A stretch of 64,000 nucleotides of DNA, taken from the NCBI RefSeq assembly GCF_013408985.1, contig NZ_JACBZT010000001.1, positions 2,604,001 through 2,668,000 on the forward strand, read 5' to 3'. Positions 29,060-38,701 of the stretch are shown here, piece by piece. Below the pieces are notes generated by a model that saw only the letters and a program-made list of their open reading frames with translations, was not told where the DNA came from and made no database searches. This DNA comes from Petropleomorpha daqingensis (lineage in GTDB: Bacteria; Actinomycetota; Actinomycetes; Mycobacteriales; Geodermatophilaceae). Each line of letters begins with the position of its first letter. Positions within the stretch are counted from its first letter, which is position 1. The position numbers and the translations under genes are program-made.

Positions 29060-30280
29060 TCAGCTCAGGCGCTCGAGCACCATCGCCATGCCCTGGCCAC
29101 CGCCGACGCACATCGTCTCCAGGCCGAAGGTCTTGTCCTTGGTCTGCAGACCGTTGATGAGCGTGCCGGTGATGCGGGCGCCGGTCATGCCGAACGGGTG
29201 GCCGACGGCGATCGCGCCGCCGTGCACGTTCAGCTTGTCGATGTCGATGCCCAGGTCGCGGTAGCTCGGGATGACCTGCGCGGCGAACGCCTCGTTGATC
29301 TCGACCAGGTCGATGTCGTCGATCGTCATCCCGGCCCGCTTGAGCGCGAGGTTGGACGCGTCCACCGGGCCGTAGCCCATGATCTCCGGCGACAGGCCGG
29401 TGACCGCGGTGCTGACGATCCGGGCCAGCGGCGTGAGACCGAGCTCGCGGGCCTTCGTGTCGCTCATGACGATCACCGCGGCGGCACCGTCGTTGAGCGG
29501 GCAGGCGTTGCCGGCGGTGACCCGGCCGTCGGGGCGGAACACCGGCTTGAGACCGGAGATGCCCTCCAGCGTCGTCCCGGCGCGCGGGCCGTCGTCCTTG
29601 GAGACGACGGTGCCGTCGGGCAGCGTGACCGGGGTGATCTCCCGCTCCCAGAAGCCGTTGTTGATGGCCTCCTCGGCGAGGTTCTGGCTGCGGACGGCGA
29701 ACTCGTCCATCTCCTGCCGGCTGACGTCCTTGAGCAGCGCCAGGTTCTCCGCGGTCTGCCCCATCGCGATGTAGATGTCGGGCACCTCGCCGTCCTGACG
29801 CGGGTCGCGCCAGCTGTCGGCGCCGCTCTCGGCGACCTTGGCCACCCGGCCCTGCGCGTCGGCGAACGCGGGGTTGTGGGTGTCGGGCAGCGAGTCGGAG
29901 TTGCCCTTCACGAAGCGGGACACCATCTCCACGCCCGCGGAGATGAAGACGTCGCCCTCGCCGGCCTTGATCGCGTGCATCGCCATCCGCGTGGTCTGCA
30001 GCGACGAGGAGCAGTAGCGGGTGATCGTCGTCCCGGGCAGGTGGTCGTAGCCGAGGAGGACGCTCACCACGCGGCCCATGTTGTAACCCTGCTCGCCGCC
30101 GGGCAGGCCGCAGCCGAGCATGAGGTCGTCGATGTCGGCCGGGTCGAGCGCGGGCACCTTGTCCAGGGCCGCCCGCACGATGGTGGTGGCGAGGTCGTCG
30201 GGCCGCAGGTCCTTCAGCGACCCCTTGAACGCACGCCCGATCGGGGAGCGCGCGGTCGCGACGATGACTGCTTCGGGCAC
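29060..30280 (-). CDS. Acetyl-CoA C-acyltransferase (thiolase)
   Basis: 406 residues, standard thiolase length. The nucleophile is Cys90 (TRYCSSSLQ), with NEAFA, the catalytic His361 in [16 protein letters not shown], and Cys391 in MCVGGGQG. It makes or cleaves beta-ketoacyl-CoA, most likely in fatty-acid beta-oxidation; a biosynthetic acetoacetyl-CoA role is possible. GTG start with GGAGGA upstream. From memory, M. tuberculosis has a thiolase (fadA3) followed by a GDSL-type exported protein in the same order, which supports orthology. No partner dehydrogenase is next to it here. Confidence 0.93.
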   Translation of the reverse strand: MPEAVIVATARSPIGRAFKGSLKDLRPDDLATTIVRAALDKVPALDPADIDDLMLGCGLPGGEQGYNMGRVVSVLLGYDHLPGTTITRYCSSSLQTTRMAMHAIKAGEGDVFISAGVEMVSRFVKGNSDSLPDTHNPAFADAQGRVAKVAESGADSWRDPRQDGEVPDIYIAMGQTAENLALLKDVSRQEMDEFAVRSQNLAEEAINNGFWEREITPVTLPDGTVVSKDDGPRAGTTLEGISGLKPVFRPDGRVTAGNACPLNDGAAAVIVMSDTKARELGLTPLARIVSTAVTGLSPEIMGYGPVDASNLALKRAGMTIDDIDLVEINEAFAAQVIPSYRDLGIDIDKLNVHGGAIAVGHPFGMTGARITGTLINGLQTKDKTFGLETMCVGGGQGMAMVLERLS

Positions 30281-30351
30281 GAGGGTCCTCCGAGGGGTGC
30301 GGGCTCCGACGCTGGAGCGGTTCCTACCCGCCCGAAACTACTCCGCAGTAG

Positions 30352-31374
30352 TCAGCCGGCGATGGGTGCCTCGGCGGCCCGCTCGGCCTCTTCGGGGGTG
30401 GGCAGCTCCGACGGCCGACGGCGGCGCAGCAGCGCCCACGGGCCGCGTGGGCCGGTCTCGGAGCCACGGACCTCGGTGGGCTGCACCTCCGTGCCGGGGC
30501 GGCTGGCCGCCCGCGCCGCGGCCTGCGCGACCGGGCGGACGCTGTCGCGGCGCATCCCGAGCCGCCCACGGTCGGCGGCGGCCGGCCAGACGTCGATGGC
30601 GTCGGCGACCGAACGCAGCAGCACCGCCGCGGCCGCGGCGTACCCGGCCGCGCTCGGGTGGAACTCGTCGACGCTGAACATCGAGCGGTCGGAGGCGAAC
30701 GTCGGGCCGAGGACGTCGCCCAGCGACACGGTGCGCCCGCCGGCGGCGACGACGGCGATCGTCTGCGCGGCCGCCATCTGACGGCTCCACCGGCGCGCGA
30801 GCAGCCGCAGCGGGACACCGATCGGGCGGATCGTGCCGAGGTCGGGGCAGGTGCCGACGACGACCTCGCACCCGGACTCGACCAGCCGGGTCACCGCGTC
30901 GGAGAGCTGCCGCACCGCGACCGACGGCCGGGTCCGGGTGGTGACGTCGTTGGCGCCGATCATGATCACGGCGACGTCGGGCTGCTCCATGAGCGCCTTG
31001 TCCACCTGGTCGTGCAGCTCGGCCGAGACCGCGCCGGAGACGGCCAGCCGCACCAGGCGCACCGGCCGCTCGGCGAGCTCGGCCAGCGCGGCGGCGATCA
31101 GCACACCGGGCGTCTCGGAGGCGCGCTCGACACCGAGCCCGACCGCGCTGGAATCACCCAGGACGGCGAAGACGATCGGCTTGCCCCGGCCGCGGCCGTA
31201 GATCCCGTCTCCGGACGGCGGGTCGTCCTTGGCGGTCCGGGCCTCGACCTTGCGGCGGGCTGCCCGGGCCTGCTCGCGCAGCAGGGCGACGAGCCCCGCG
31301 CCGGCCAGGGTGAGACCCCCGCTGCCGTACGCGGCCCCCGTCGCCAGCCGCCGCGCTGTGCTCGCCCGCGTCAC
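30352..31374 (-). CDS. SGNH/GDSL-family hydrolase, membrane-anchored or exported
   Basis: 340 residues. An N-terminal hydrophobic segment (GSGGLTLAGAGLVALL) precedes the SGNH fold. Block I is VLGDSSAVGLG with Ser75, block III is IGANDVTTR with Asn, and block V is DEFHPSAAGY with the catalytic Asp and His. The C-terminal 80 residues are Arg/Pro-rich and not part of the fold. It is an esterase or acyl hydrolase acting probably at the cell envelope; the substrate is unknown. It lies upstream of the thiolase gene on the same strand, with a gap of about 70 bp. Confidence 0.85.
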   Translation of the reverse strand: MTRASTARRLATGAAYGSGGLTLAGAGLVALLREQARAARRKVEARTAKDDPPSGDGIYGRGRGKPIVFAVLGDSSAVGLGVERASETPGVLIAAALAELAERPVRLVRLAVSGAVSAELHDQVDKALMEQPDVAVIMIGANDVTTRTRPSVAVRQLSDAVTRLVESGCEVVVGTCPDLGTIRPIGVPLRLLARRWSRQMAAAQTIAVVAAGGRTVSLGDVLGPTFASDRSMFSVDEFHPSAAGYAAAAAVLLRSVADAIDVWPAAADRGRLGMRRDSVRPVAQAAARAASRPGTEVQPTEVRGSETGPRGPWALLRRRRPSELPTPEEAERAAEAPIAG

Positions 31375-31458
31375 GCCGCCTCCGTCCTCGCGTTCCTTCT
31401 TCGCAGGTTATCCGCAGGCAGGCCCCTGGAACCCTGACCTGCCCCGGACGGGGGACGG

Positions 31459-31923
31459 CTACCGGATCGGCAGCTCGATGATCATCCCGCGGTGCGCCCC
31501 CACCGGCCGCAGGTCGTACTCCTCGGTGACGATCGCGAAGCCGCACCTCTCGTAGAACCCGACCGCCGGCTTGCGGGCGTCGCACCACACCAGCTGCGCA
31601 CCGCGGGCCGAGAGCCGCGTCAGGCCCTCCGCGACGAGCGCCCGGCCGGCGCCGAGCCCCCGCACCCGTGGATCGGTGGCCATCCCGCGCAGCTGCCAGG
31701 ACCCCTCGGTGTCCCGCCACGGGCAGTCCCGGGGATGAAACCGGACGACGCCGACGATCTCGCCGCCGTCGATCCGCGCCGCCAGGTGCAGCGTGTACGG
31801 GGCGTCGTCCTCCTCGATCTCCACGGGACGGCCCTGGCGGAGCTCCTGCGCGCGCAGCGGGTACGTGGCCGCCGCGTCGACCTGCTCGATGGTGATGGTG
31901 CCGGTCAGGGCGTCGGAACTCAC
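31459..31923 (-). CDS. GNAT-family N-acetyltransferase
   Basis: 154 residues from the GTG at 31923; the frame runs much further upstream, but only as a shadow of the VWA gene. It has the acetyl-CoA binding motif RVRGLGAGRALVAEGL (motif A) followed by GAQLVWCDARKPAVGFYERCGF (motif B), and begins with a PLRAQELRQGRPVEIEEDD block seen in a small actinobacterial GNAT subgroup. Substrate unknown. It lies 14 bp after the VWA gene stop, so it may be the last gene of the MoxR-VWA operon. Confidence 0.85.
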   Translation of the reverse strand: MSSDALTGTITIEQVDAAATYPLRAQELRQGRPVEIEEDDAPYTLHLAARIDGGEIVGVVRFHPRDCPWRDTEGSWQLRGMATDPRVRGLGAGRALVAEGLTRLSARGAQLVWCDARKPAVGFYERCGFAIVTEEYDLRPVGAHRGMIIELPIR

Positions 31924-31937
31924 GTCCCCAGTGTCCT

Positions 31938-33923
31938 CTAGCGGGCTCGGCGTCCCCGCCGGGTCCTCAGGTAGTCGGCCACCACGTACTCGCCCAGCCG
32001 GTCGGCGTCGGGCTGGAACACCCGGCCGCCGGCCCGCTGGGTCATGTCGTGCACGAAGTGCACCAGCCCGGGATCGGGGTCGAGGGCGAACACGTTGACC
32101 GTGGCCCCGGTGCGGGCCACCCGCTCGACCTCGGCCACGGTGCGCGCGATCGTCTCGGGCATCGGCGGCCAGCAGAAGAACGGCGTCCCGTCGTCCTCGA
32201 GGTGGGCGGTCGGCTCGCCGTCGGTGACGATGAGCACCACCGGCTCGGCATCGCGGTGGTGGGACAGGAACCGCCGGGCCAGCATCAGCCCGTGCTGCAG
32301 GTTGGTGCCCTGCAGCGTGTCCACCGACAGCTCGGCGAGGGTCTCCGGCCGCAGCACCTGCGCGGTGGAGGAGAACCCGATGATCTGGATGGCGTCCTGC
32401 GGGAAGCGGGTGGTCACCAGCGAGTGCAGGGCCATCGCCGTCGACTTCGCCGCGCCCCAGGTGCCGCGCAGCGCCATCGAGTAGGAGAGGTCGACCAGCA
32501 GCGCGACCGCGGCGCCGGTGCGCCGCTCGGTCTCGACCACCTCGAAGTCGTCGACGGCGATCTTGACCGTGCGCTCGCCCTCGGCGCGGGGTTCGGCAGC
32601 GGTGCGCAGGACGGCGTTCTTCACCGTCCGGACGACGTCCAGCGGCTGCTCGTCGCCGAAGCGCCACTCCCGCGAGCTGCCGGTGAGCTCGCCGGCAGCA
32701 CCGGCGTCGGCGACGTCGTGCTCGCCCCGCCCGGTCGCGGTGAGCTTGGCGAACACCCGGCGCAGCGCCGTGGCGCCCAGCCGGCGCACCGCCTTCGGGG
32801 AGAGCTCCAGCTTGCCGTCGGAGCGGTTGAGGTAGCCCTGCCGCTCGAGCTCGCGCTCCATCTGCCGCAGCGCGGCGAGGTCGTCGACGGCCGGCCGGCC
32901 GAGTGCGCGCTCGAGCAGCTCCTCGTCGACGTCGGCCAGCGAGGCGCCGGCGTAGCCCTGCGAGAGCTGGTTGGACAGCGCCTCGAGGTCGGCCAGCTCG
33001 GCCACCGCGGTGGTGGCATCGCCCATGCCCAGGGGCTGGGAGCCGTCGGGCACCTGGCCGCGCTGCCCCCACGGCAGGTCGGGCCGGGCCTGCCGCAGCG
33101 CGTCCTGCAGGTGCGCCATCTCGCTGGCCAGGCCCATGTCCTGCATGGTCTGGGCCATCAGGTCGGCCAGTTCCGCCCGCTGCTCGGGCGACATCCCGGC
33201 CATCATCCGTTCCTGGGCGGCGGCGCGGCGGGCGAGCTGGTCGATCAGCTCGTCGATGTTCTCCGGGTTCTCCGGGAAGAACTGGCCGTGCTTGTCCATG
33301 AAGTCGCGGAACTGCTCGTCGGTGTCCTCGCCGCGGTTGTGCGCGTCGAGCAGGTTGGACAGGTCGGCGACCATGTCCTTGACCGCCTGCAGGTCCTCCG
33401 GCGTCGCGTTCTCCAGCGCGTTCTTCATCGAGGCGAACGAGCTGTCGAGCACCTCGCGGCGCAGCAGGTCCTGGATCTGCTCGTAGGCCTGGCGCGCCTC
33501 GTCCGAGCGCCACGAGTAGTCCTTGAGCCCCCGGACGGCGCCCGCGGTGTCCTCGGGCAGCGCGTCGAGCTCGGCCTCGGCCAGCCGGGCGCTGTCGTCG
33601 GGATCGGGGAACAGCTCCCGCCGCTCGGCGGTCAGCGCCTTGTCCAGGAGCTCGCGGACCTCCTGCAGGGTTCCGTCCATCCGGCCGGCGTTGCGCGCCT
33701 GTCGGAGCCGGTCGCGCACGCTGCGCCGCAGCTCGTCCAGGCCGCGGCGGCCCTGCATGCCGCGGCGCATCAGCTCGCGCAGCGCCTCCCGGACGCCGCT
33801 GCCGGCCAGCACCGAGTCGCCGATCTCGTCGACGGCGTCGCCGAGGTCGTAGGGGGGTGCGAGCGGGTCGGGACCGCCGTGCCAGCGGCCGTACCGGTAG
33901 CCGCGGCTGCGTCGCTGGACCAT
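31938..33923 (-). CDS. VWA-domain protein, partner of the adjacent MoxR-type ATPase
   Basis: 661 residues. A long Arg/Glu-rich helical N-terminal region (about 1-400) precedes a C-terminal von Willebrand A domain from about 470. Its metal-dependent adhesion site reads DLSYS (DxSxS), with later T and D contacts (LQGTNLQHG; VTDGEPT). Such proteins pair with AAA+ ATPases of the MoxR/magnesium-chelatase class as chaperones or insertases. The start is one base after the ATPase stop, so the pair is translationally coupled. M. tuberculosis Rv0959-Rv0958 is, from memory, the matching pair. The client is unknown. Confidence 0.85.
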   Translation of the reverse strand: MVQRRSRGYRYGRWHGGPDPLAPPYDLGDAVDEIGDSVLAGSGVREALRELMRRGMQGRRGLDELRRSVRDRLRQARNAGRMDGTLQEVRELLDKALTAERRELFPDPDDSARLAEAELDALPEDTAGAVRGLKDYSWRSDEARQAYEQIQDLLRREVLDSSFASMKNALENATPEDLQAVKDMVADLSNLLDAHNRGEDTDEQFRDFMDKHGQFFPENPENIDELIDQLARRAAAQERMMAGMSPEQRAELADLMAQTMQDMGLASEMAHLQDALRQARPDLPWGQRGQVPDGSQPLGMGDATTAVAELADLEALSNQLSQGYAGASLADVDEELLERALGRPAVDDLAALRQMERELERQGYLNRSDGKLELSPKAVRRLGATALRRVFAKLTATGRGEHDVADAGAAGELTGSSREWRFGDEQPLDVVRTVKNAVLRTAAEPRAEGERTVKIAVDDFEVVETERRTGAAVALLVDLSYSMALRGTWGAAKSTAMALHSLVTTRFPQDAIQIIGFSSTAQVLRPETLAELSVDTLQGTNLQHGLMLARRFLSHHRDAEPVVLIVTDGEPTAHLEDDGTPFFCWPPMPETIARTVAEVERVARTGATVNVFALDPDPGLVHFVHDMTQRAGGRVFQPDADRLGEYVVADYLRTRRGRRAR

Positions 33924-33924
33924 G

Positions 33925-35373
33925 TCAGGCTCCGTAGATCGTGCGCGTTCCGTCGGTGTCCTTGGCCAGCCGGCGGGTGAGGTAGAGGCCCTCGAGGGCG
34001 AACTCCACCGCCGCCGCGGCCTGCTCCGCCGACTGCTCTCCCTCGGGGACGCCGAGCCGGCCGAGCAGCTCGGCCAGCCGCGGGATGGTGCCGAGCTGAC
34101 CGAGCAGCGCGGCCGCCGGCACCAGCTCGCCGGACTCGACCGTGTCGCCGCCGGTGAAGTGCTCCTGCAGCCCGGTGAGGTCCAGGCCGGCGCACCGGGC
34201 GCGGAAGGTCTGCGCCGTCGCCTGCCGGAGCAGGTGCTCGAGGATCTCCAGCTCCCGCTCGTCGTCCGGGTCGGAGCCGGCGTCGGCGAACTCCACCTTG
34301 CCGCGGCTGGCCGGGACGATCGCCGGCAGGTCCACCACGCGGGCGACGGGCCGGGTCTCGCCCGAGATCGCGGCCCGGCGGACGGCGGAGGCGGCGATGG
34401 TCTCCAGTCCGGCGATGGCGAACCGGGCGCTGACGCCGGAGCGCTGGTCGACGTGGCTGGACTCGCGGACCAGGCGGGCGAAGCGGGCGACGATCTCGGC
34501 GAGGTGCTCGGGGATCAGCGGGGTGTCGAGCTGCGTCGTCCCCCACGCGACCAGGGCTTCCTGGTGCAGCAGCCGGATCTCGTCGGCCAGCTCGATCGGG
34601 TAGTGGGTGCGCACCTCGGCGCCGAAGCGGTCCTTGAGCGGGGTGATGATCCGCCCGCGGTTGGTGTAGTCCTCGGGGTTGGCGCTGGCGACCAGCAGCA
34701 GGTCCAGCGGCAGCCGCACGCGGTAGCCGCGGATCTGGATGTCGCGCTCCTCGAGCACGTTGAGCAGCGCGACCTGGATCCGCTCGGCGAGGTCGGGCAG
34801 CTCGTTGACGCTGAAGATGCCGCGGTTGGTCCGCGGCACGAGGCCGTAGTGCACGGTCTCGGGGTCGCCGAGGGTGCGGCCCTCGGCCACCTTGATCGGG
34901 TCGACGTCGCCGATCAGGTCGCCGACGCTCGTGTCGGGGGTGGCCAGCTTCTCGCCGAACCGGTCGCTGCGGTGCAGCCAGCCCACCGGCGTCGCGTCGC
35001 CGTGCTCGGTGAGCTGCCGGTGCGCCCACACCGAGACCGGGTGCAGCGGGTGCTCGTTGAGCTCGCTGCCGAGCAGCACGGGCGTCCACTCGTCGAGCAG
35101 GCCGATCAGCGTGCGGATCAGCCGGGTCTTGCCCTGGCCGCGCTCGCCGAGCAGGACCAGGTCGTGGCCGGCGATGAGCGCGCGCTCGACCTCGGGGACG
35201 ACGGTGTCCTCGAACCCGACGATGCCGGGCAGGGTGTCCTCGCCGGCGGCGAGGCGGGCGAGGAGGTTGGCGCGCAGCTCGGCCTTGACGGTGCGGTAGA
35301 CGGCGCCGCTGTCGCGGAGCTCGCCGAGAGTCGTGGGTGCGGGGGCGGTGCGGGGGTCCGTCACCCCCGCCAC
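33925..35373 (-). CDS. MoxR/magnesium-chelatase-like AAA+ ATPase
   Basis: 482 residues. Walker A is GERGQGKT (76-83), the Walker B region is GIFSVNELPDLAERIQVALL, and sensor 1 is LLVASANPEDYTNRGRI, followed by the arginine-rich KDRFGAEVRTHYP. This is the chelatase-like AAA+ group with a long C-terminal helical part. It presumably remodels a protein together with the VWA partner. GTG start uncertain: the alternative GTG at 35361 is also possible. It is divergent from ilvA with about 60 bp between them. Confidence 0.88.
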   Translation of the reverse strand: MAGVTDPRTAPAPTTLGELRDSGAVYRTVKAELRANLLARLAAGEDTLPGIVGFEDTVVPEVERALIAGHDLVLLGERGQGKTRLIRTLIGLLDEWTPVLLGSELNEHPLHPVSVWAHRQLTEHGDATPVGWLHRSDRFGEKLATPDTSVGDLIGDVDPIKVAEGRTLGDPETVHYGLVPRTNRGIFSVNELPDLAERIQVALLNVLEERDIQIRGYRVRLPLDLLLVASANPEDYTNRGRIITPLKDRFGAEVRTHYPIELADEIRLLHQEALVAWGTTQLDTPLIPEHLAEIVARFARLVRESSHVDQRSGVSARFAIAGLETIAASAVRRAAISGETRPVARVVDLPAIVPASRGKVEFADAGSDPDDERELEILEHLLRQATAQTFRARCAGLDLTGLQEHFTGGDTVESGELVPAAALLGQLGTIPRLAELLGRLGVPEGEQSAEQAAAAVEFALEGLYLTRRLAKDTDGTRTIYGA

Positions 35374-35434
35374 GGTACGACGCGGAGGTGGCTCCGGTCA
35401 CCGGTCCGACGTCGCCGCCTGCGAGGATCGCGCC

Positions 35435-36658
35435 GTGCCCGCTGACGACGTCCCCTTGGTCACCGGCGCGGACGTCGAGGCCGCGGCCGCCCTGCTCGAC
35501 GGCATCGTCCGTCGCACCCCTCTCGAGCACTCCCGCGCCCTCGCCGAACGCGTCGGCGGCCCGGTCTGGCTGAAGTGCGAGAACCTGCAGCACACCGGCT
35601 CGTTCAAGATCCGCGGGGCGTACACGCGGATCTCCCGGCTGAGCGACGCCGAGCGGGCGCGGGGCGTCGTCGCGGCCAGCGCCGGCAACCACGCCCAGGG
35701 CGTGGCGCTCGCCGCGCGACTGCTCGGCGCGAAGGCCACCGTGTTCATGCCCGAGACGGCGCCGCTGCCGAAGGTCGCCGCGACCAAGGCCTACGGCGCG
35801 GAGATCCACCTGGGCGGCCAGTCGCTGGCCGAGCCCCTGGTCCTCGCCGCGGAGCACGCCGAGCGGACCGGCGCGGTCTTCATCCACCCCTTCGAGCACC
35901 GCGACGTCATCGCCGGCCAGGGGACCGTCGGGCTGGAGATCCTCGACCAGTGCCCGGACGTGAAGACGGTGGTCGTCTCCGCCGGCGGCGGGGGGCTGCT
36001 GTCGGGGATCGCGGTCGCGGTGAAGAGCCGCCGTCCCGACGTGCGGATCGTCGCGGTGCAGGCGGAGGGCGCCGCGGCGTTCCCCGGCTCGCTCGCGGCC
36101 GGCCGGCCGGTGCCGCTGCCCGCGATGGCGACGATGGCCGACGGCATCGCCGTCCCGGCGCCCGGCGACCTGACGTTCGCGCACGTGAGCGAGCTGGTCG
36201 ACGAGATGCGCACGGTGAGCGAGGAGGACCTCTCCCGGGCGCTGCTGTTCTGCCTGGAGCGGGCGAAGATGGTCGTCGAGCCCGCCGGGGTGGCCGCCGT
36301 GGCCGCCGTCCTGGCCGATCCGGCGTCGTTCGCGCCGCCGGTGACCGCGGTGATCTCCGGCGGCAACATCGACCCGGTGCTGCTGCTCAAGGTCGTGCAG
36401 CACGGCATGGCCGCCGCCGGGCGGTACCTGTCGCTGCGGCTGCGGGTGCCCGACCGCCCCGGTTCGCTCGCCGCGGTGCTCGCCGAGCTGGCCGCGGTCG
36501 GCGCCAACGTGCTCGAGGTGGAGCACGAGAGGACGGCGACCCGCCTGGACGTCGGCGAGGTGGAGGTCTTCGTCGTCCTGGAGACCCGTGGGCCGGACCA
36601 CGCCGCGGAGGTGACCGCCGCGCTCGTGCGGGCGGGGTTCGCGCCGACCCCCGAGTGA
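35435..36658 (+). CDS. ilvA: Threonine ammonia-lyase with C-terminal ACT domain
   Basis: 407 residues. A PLP enzyme: Lys58 in SFKIRGAY forms the Schiff base, the glycine-rich phosphate loop is SAGGGGLLSG, and Asn is in SAGNHAQG. The C-terminal ACT-like domain (from about 330, RVPDRPGSLAAVLAELA) is single, as in the shorter catabolic/allosteric type. It converts threonine to 2-oxobutanoate and ammonia, feeding isoleucine synthesis. The GTG at 35435 has GAGGAT six bases upstream. No other ilv genes are near. Confidence 0.93.
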   Translation: MPADDVPLVTGADVEAAAALLDGIVRRTPLEHSRALAERVGGPVWLKCENLQHTGSFKIRGAYTRISRLSDAERARGVVAASAGNHAQGVALAARLLGAKATVFMPETAPLPKVAATKAYGAEIHLGGQSLAEPLVLAAEHAERTGAVFIHPFEHRDVIAGQGTVGLEILDQCPDVKTVVVSAGGGGLLSGIAVAVKSRRPDVRIVAVQAEGAAAFPGSLAAGRPVPLPAMATMADGIAVPAPGDLTFAHVSELVDEMRTVSEEDLSRALLFCLERAKMVVEPAGVAAVAAVLADPASFAPPVTAVISGGNIDPVLLLKVVQHGMAAAGRYLSLRLRVPDRPGSLAAVLAELAAVGANVLEVEHERTATRLDVGEVEVFVVLETRGPDHAAEVTAALVRAGFAPTPE

Positions 36659-36766
36659 CCCTCCGGCGATGAGTTCCGCCGCCGGTCGCGGTCTGCACCG
36701 GCATGCGATTCGAACAGATGTTCCGCCGAGCGCGAAAAGCGGTCGGATTCGGTCACCCCCGGGCCC

Positions 36767-36772
36767 TACCGT
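36767..36772 (+). promoter_or_regulatory. Probable -10 element of the DrrA-type gene (leaderless arrangement)
   Basis: TACCGT ends exactly 7 bases before the ATG at 36780, with no ribosome site in between. Confidence 0.5.
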
Positions 36773-36779
36773 GCACGCC

Positions 36780-37772
36780 ATGACCGACGCGATCGTCGTC
36801 GAAGGTCTGGTCAAGCGTTTCGGCGACACGACAGCACTGGACGGCGTGAGCCTGGCCGTCGCCGAGGGCAGCGTCCTCGGCCTGCTCGGCCCGAACGGGG
36901 CGGGCAAGACCACCGTCGTCCGCATCCTCAGCACGCTGCTGACCGCCGACGCGGGCCGGGCGGAGGTGGTGGGCCTCGACGTCGCCCGCGACGCCGACGC
37001 CGTCCGTGCCGCCATCGGCCTGACCGGTCAGTACGCCGCGGTCGACGAGTACCTCACCGGCTTCGAGAACCTGGAGATGGTCGGGCGGCTCTACCGGCTG
37101 CCCAAGCGCGAGGCGCGGGCGCGGGCCGGCGAGCTGCTGGAGCGCTTCGACCTCACCGACGCGGCCGACCGCACGGCCAAGACCTACTCCGGCGGCATGC
37201 GCCGGCGGCTGGACATCGCCGCCTCGCTCATCGCCCGGCCCCGCGTGCTCTTCCTCGACGAGCCGACGACCGGTCTGGACCCGCGCAGCCGGCAGTCGAT
37301 GTGGGAGTTCATCGCCGACCTCGCCGACGGTGGGACGACGATCCTGCTCACCACGCAGTACCTGGAGGAGGCCGACCGGCTGGCCGACCGCATGGTGGTC
37401 ATCGACCACGGGAAGGTCATCGCCCGCGGCACCGGCGACGAGCTGAAGGCCCAGGTCGGCGGCCAGCGGCTGGAGTTCACCGTCACCACGGCGGCGCTGC
37501 TGCCCGATCTCGCCGAGCGGCTGCGCCCGCTCGGCGTCGACGAGCCGCGGCTCGACGAGCAGACCCGCCGGCTGACCCTGCCCGTGCGCGGTGGCGCCGA
37601 GACGCTGGCCGAGGCGCTGCGGCTGCTCGAGGGCAGCACCGAGGAGATCGTCGACGTCGGCCTGCGCCGGCCCGACCTCGACGACGTCTTCCTCGCCCTG
37701 ACCGGCCACGCCGCCGAGGAAGCGGCCGGTGAGCCCGAGCCCGCTCCCGCATCGCCCGGAGGTGCCCGATGA
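36780..37772 (+). CDS. ABC exporter ATPase, DrrA type
   Basis: 330 residues. Walker A GPNGAGKT (37-44), signature YSGGMRRRLDIA, Walker B VLFLDEPTTGLD, followed by the DrrA-group C-terminal domain. The segment GLTGQYAAVDEYLTGFENLEM is typical of daunorubicin-resistance-type ATPases. It powers the permease encoded by the next gene, probably exporting a hydrophobic compound or lipid. The ATG at 36780 is favoured by a -10 element seven bases upstream; the frame itself opens earlier. Stop and next start overlap by 4 bp. Confidence 0.93.
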   Translation: MTDAIVVEGLVKRFGDTTALDGVSLAVAEGSVLGLLGPNGAGKTTVVRILSTLLTADAGRAEVVGLDVARDADAVRAAIGLTGQYAAVDEYLTGFENLEMVGRLYRLPKREARARAGELLERFDLTDAADRTAKTYSGGMRRRLDIAASLIARPRVLFLDEPTTGLDPRSRQSMWEFIADLADGGTTILLTTQYLEEADRLADRMVVIDHGKVIARGTGDELKAQVGGQRLEFTVTTAALLPDLAERLRPLGVDEPRLDEQTRRLTLPVRGGAETLAEALRLLEGSTEEIVDVGLRRPDLDDVFLALTGHAAEEAAGEPEPAPASPGGAR

Positions 37773-38572
37773 CCTCGCTCGCCCAGGCCGTCGGTGACGG
37801 CCTGACCGTCACCCGCCGCAACCTCATCAAGGTCAAGCGGGTCCCCGACCTGATCGTCTTCGCGACGCTGTCGCCGATCATGTTCGTGCTGCTGTTCGTC
37901 TACGTGTTCGGCAGCGCCATCCCGATCCCCGGCATCTCCTACGCGGAGTTCCTGCTGCCCGGGATCCTGGCCCAGACCGTGATCTTCGGGTCGACGATCA
38001 CCGGGGCGAGCATCGCCGAGGACATCCAGAAGGGGCTGATCGACCGCTTCCGGTCGCTGCCGATGAGCCGCTCGGCGGTGCTCGTCGGCCGGACCGCGGC
38101 CGACGTCGGCCTGAACTCGATCTCGATCGTCGTCATGGTGATCACCGGCCTGATCGTCGGCTGGCGGATCCACTCCTCGGTCGGCGAGGCGATCGCGGGC
38201 TTCGCCCTGCTCCTGCTGTTCGCCTACGCGTTCAGCTGGGTGATGGCGACCGTCGGGCTGATGGTCCGGACGCCGGAGGTGGTGAACAACGCCAGCTTCA
38301 TCGTGATCTTCCCGCTGACGTTCATCGCCAACACCTTCGTGCCGACCAACAACTTCCCGCCGGTGCTCAAGGCGATCGCCGACTGGAACCCGGTCTCGGC
38401 GGTGGTGGCGTCGGTGCGCCAGCTGTTCGGCAACGTCCCGCCGGGGCTGCCGGTCTCCGACGCCTGGTCCCTGCAGCACCCGATCGTGTACTCGCTGATC
38501 TGGGCCGCGGTGCTGCTGATCGTGTTCGTCCCGGTGTCGGTGCGCCTCTACCAGCGGACGGCGAGCAGGTGA
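37769..38572 (+). CDS. ABC-2 type permease, DrrB type
   Basis: 267 residues with six membrane segments and the ABC-2 pattern (FLLPGILAQTVIFGSTITGASIAEDIQKGLIDRFRSLPMSRS is the conserved region, positions about 60-100). It forms the pore with the ATPase encoded just upstream (ATGA overlap). There is no local regulator gene, unlike the other two exporters in this window. Substrate unknown. Confidence 0.92.
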   Translation: MTSLAQAVGDGLTVTRRNLIKVKRVPDLIVFATLSPIMFVLLFVYVFGSAIPIPGISYAEFLLPGILAQTVIFGSTITGASIAEDIQKGLIDRFRSLPMSRSAVLVGRTAADVGLNSISIVVMVITGLIVGWRIHSSVGEAIAGFALLLLFAYAFSWVMATVGLMVRTPEVVNNASFIVIFPLTFIANTFVPTNNFPPVLKAIADWNPVSAVVASVRQLFGNVPPGLPVSDAWSLQHPIVYSLIWAAVLLIVFVPVSVRLYQRTASR

Positions 38573-38701
38573 CGTGACCCCTTGCGGCTCGCGGACGGGG
38601 CCCGAAGGGTTCCGGACGCGGGCCGTGGCGGGGCTCCACGCAGGAGGGGGACGGCACCTGGTCGCGGTGCCGCCCGGAAGGGCGGCGGATAGTAGAGCCC
38701 G

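Noticed and set aside
31459-33513. A 684-codon fusion of acetyltransferase with an upstream domain
   Set aside because: The upstream part is an out-of-frame reading of the VWA gene. Only the last 155 codons from the GTG at 31923 encode a GNAT domain.
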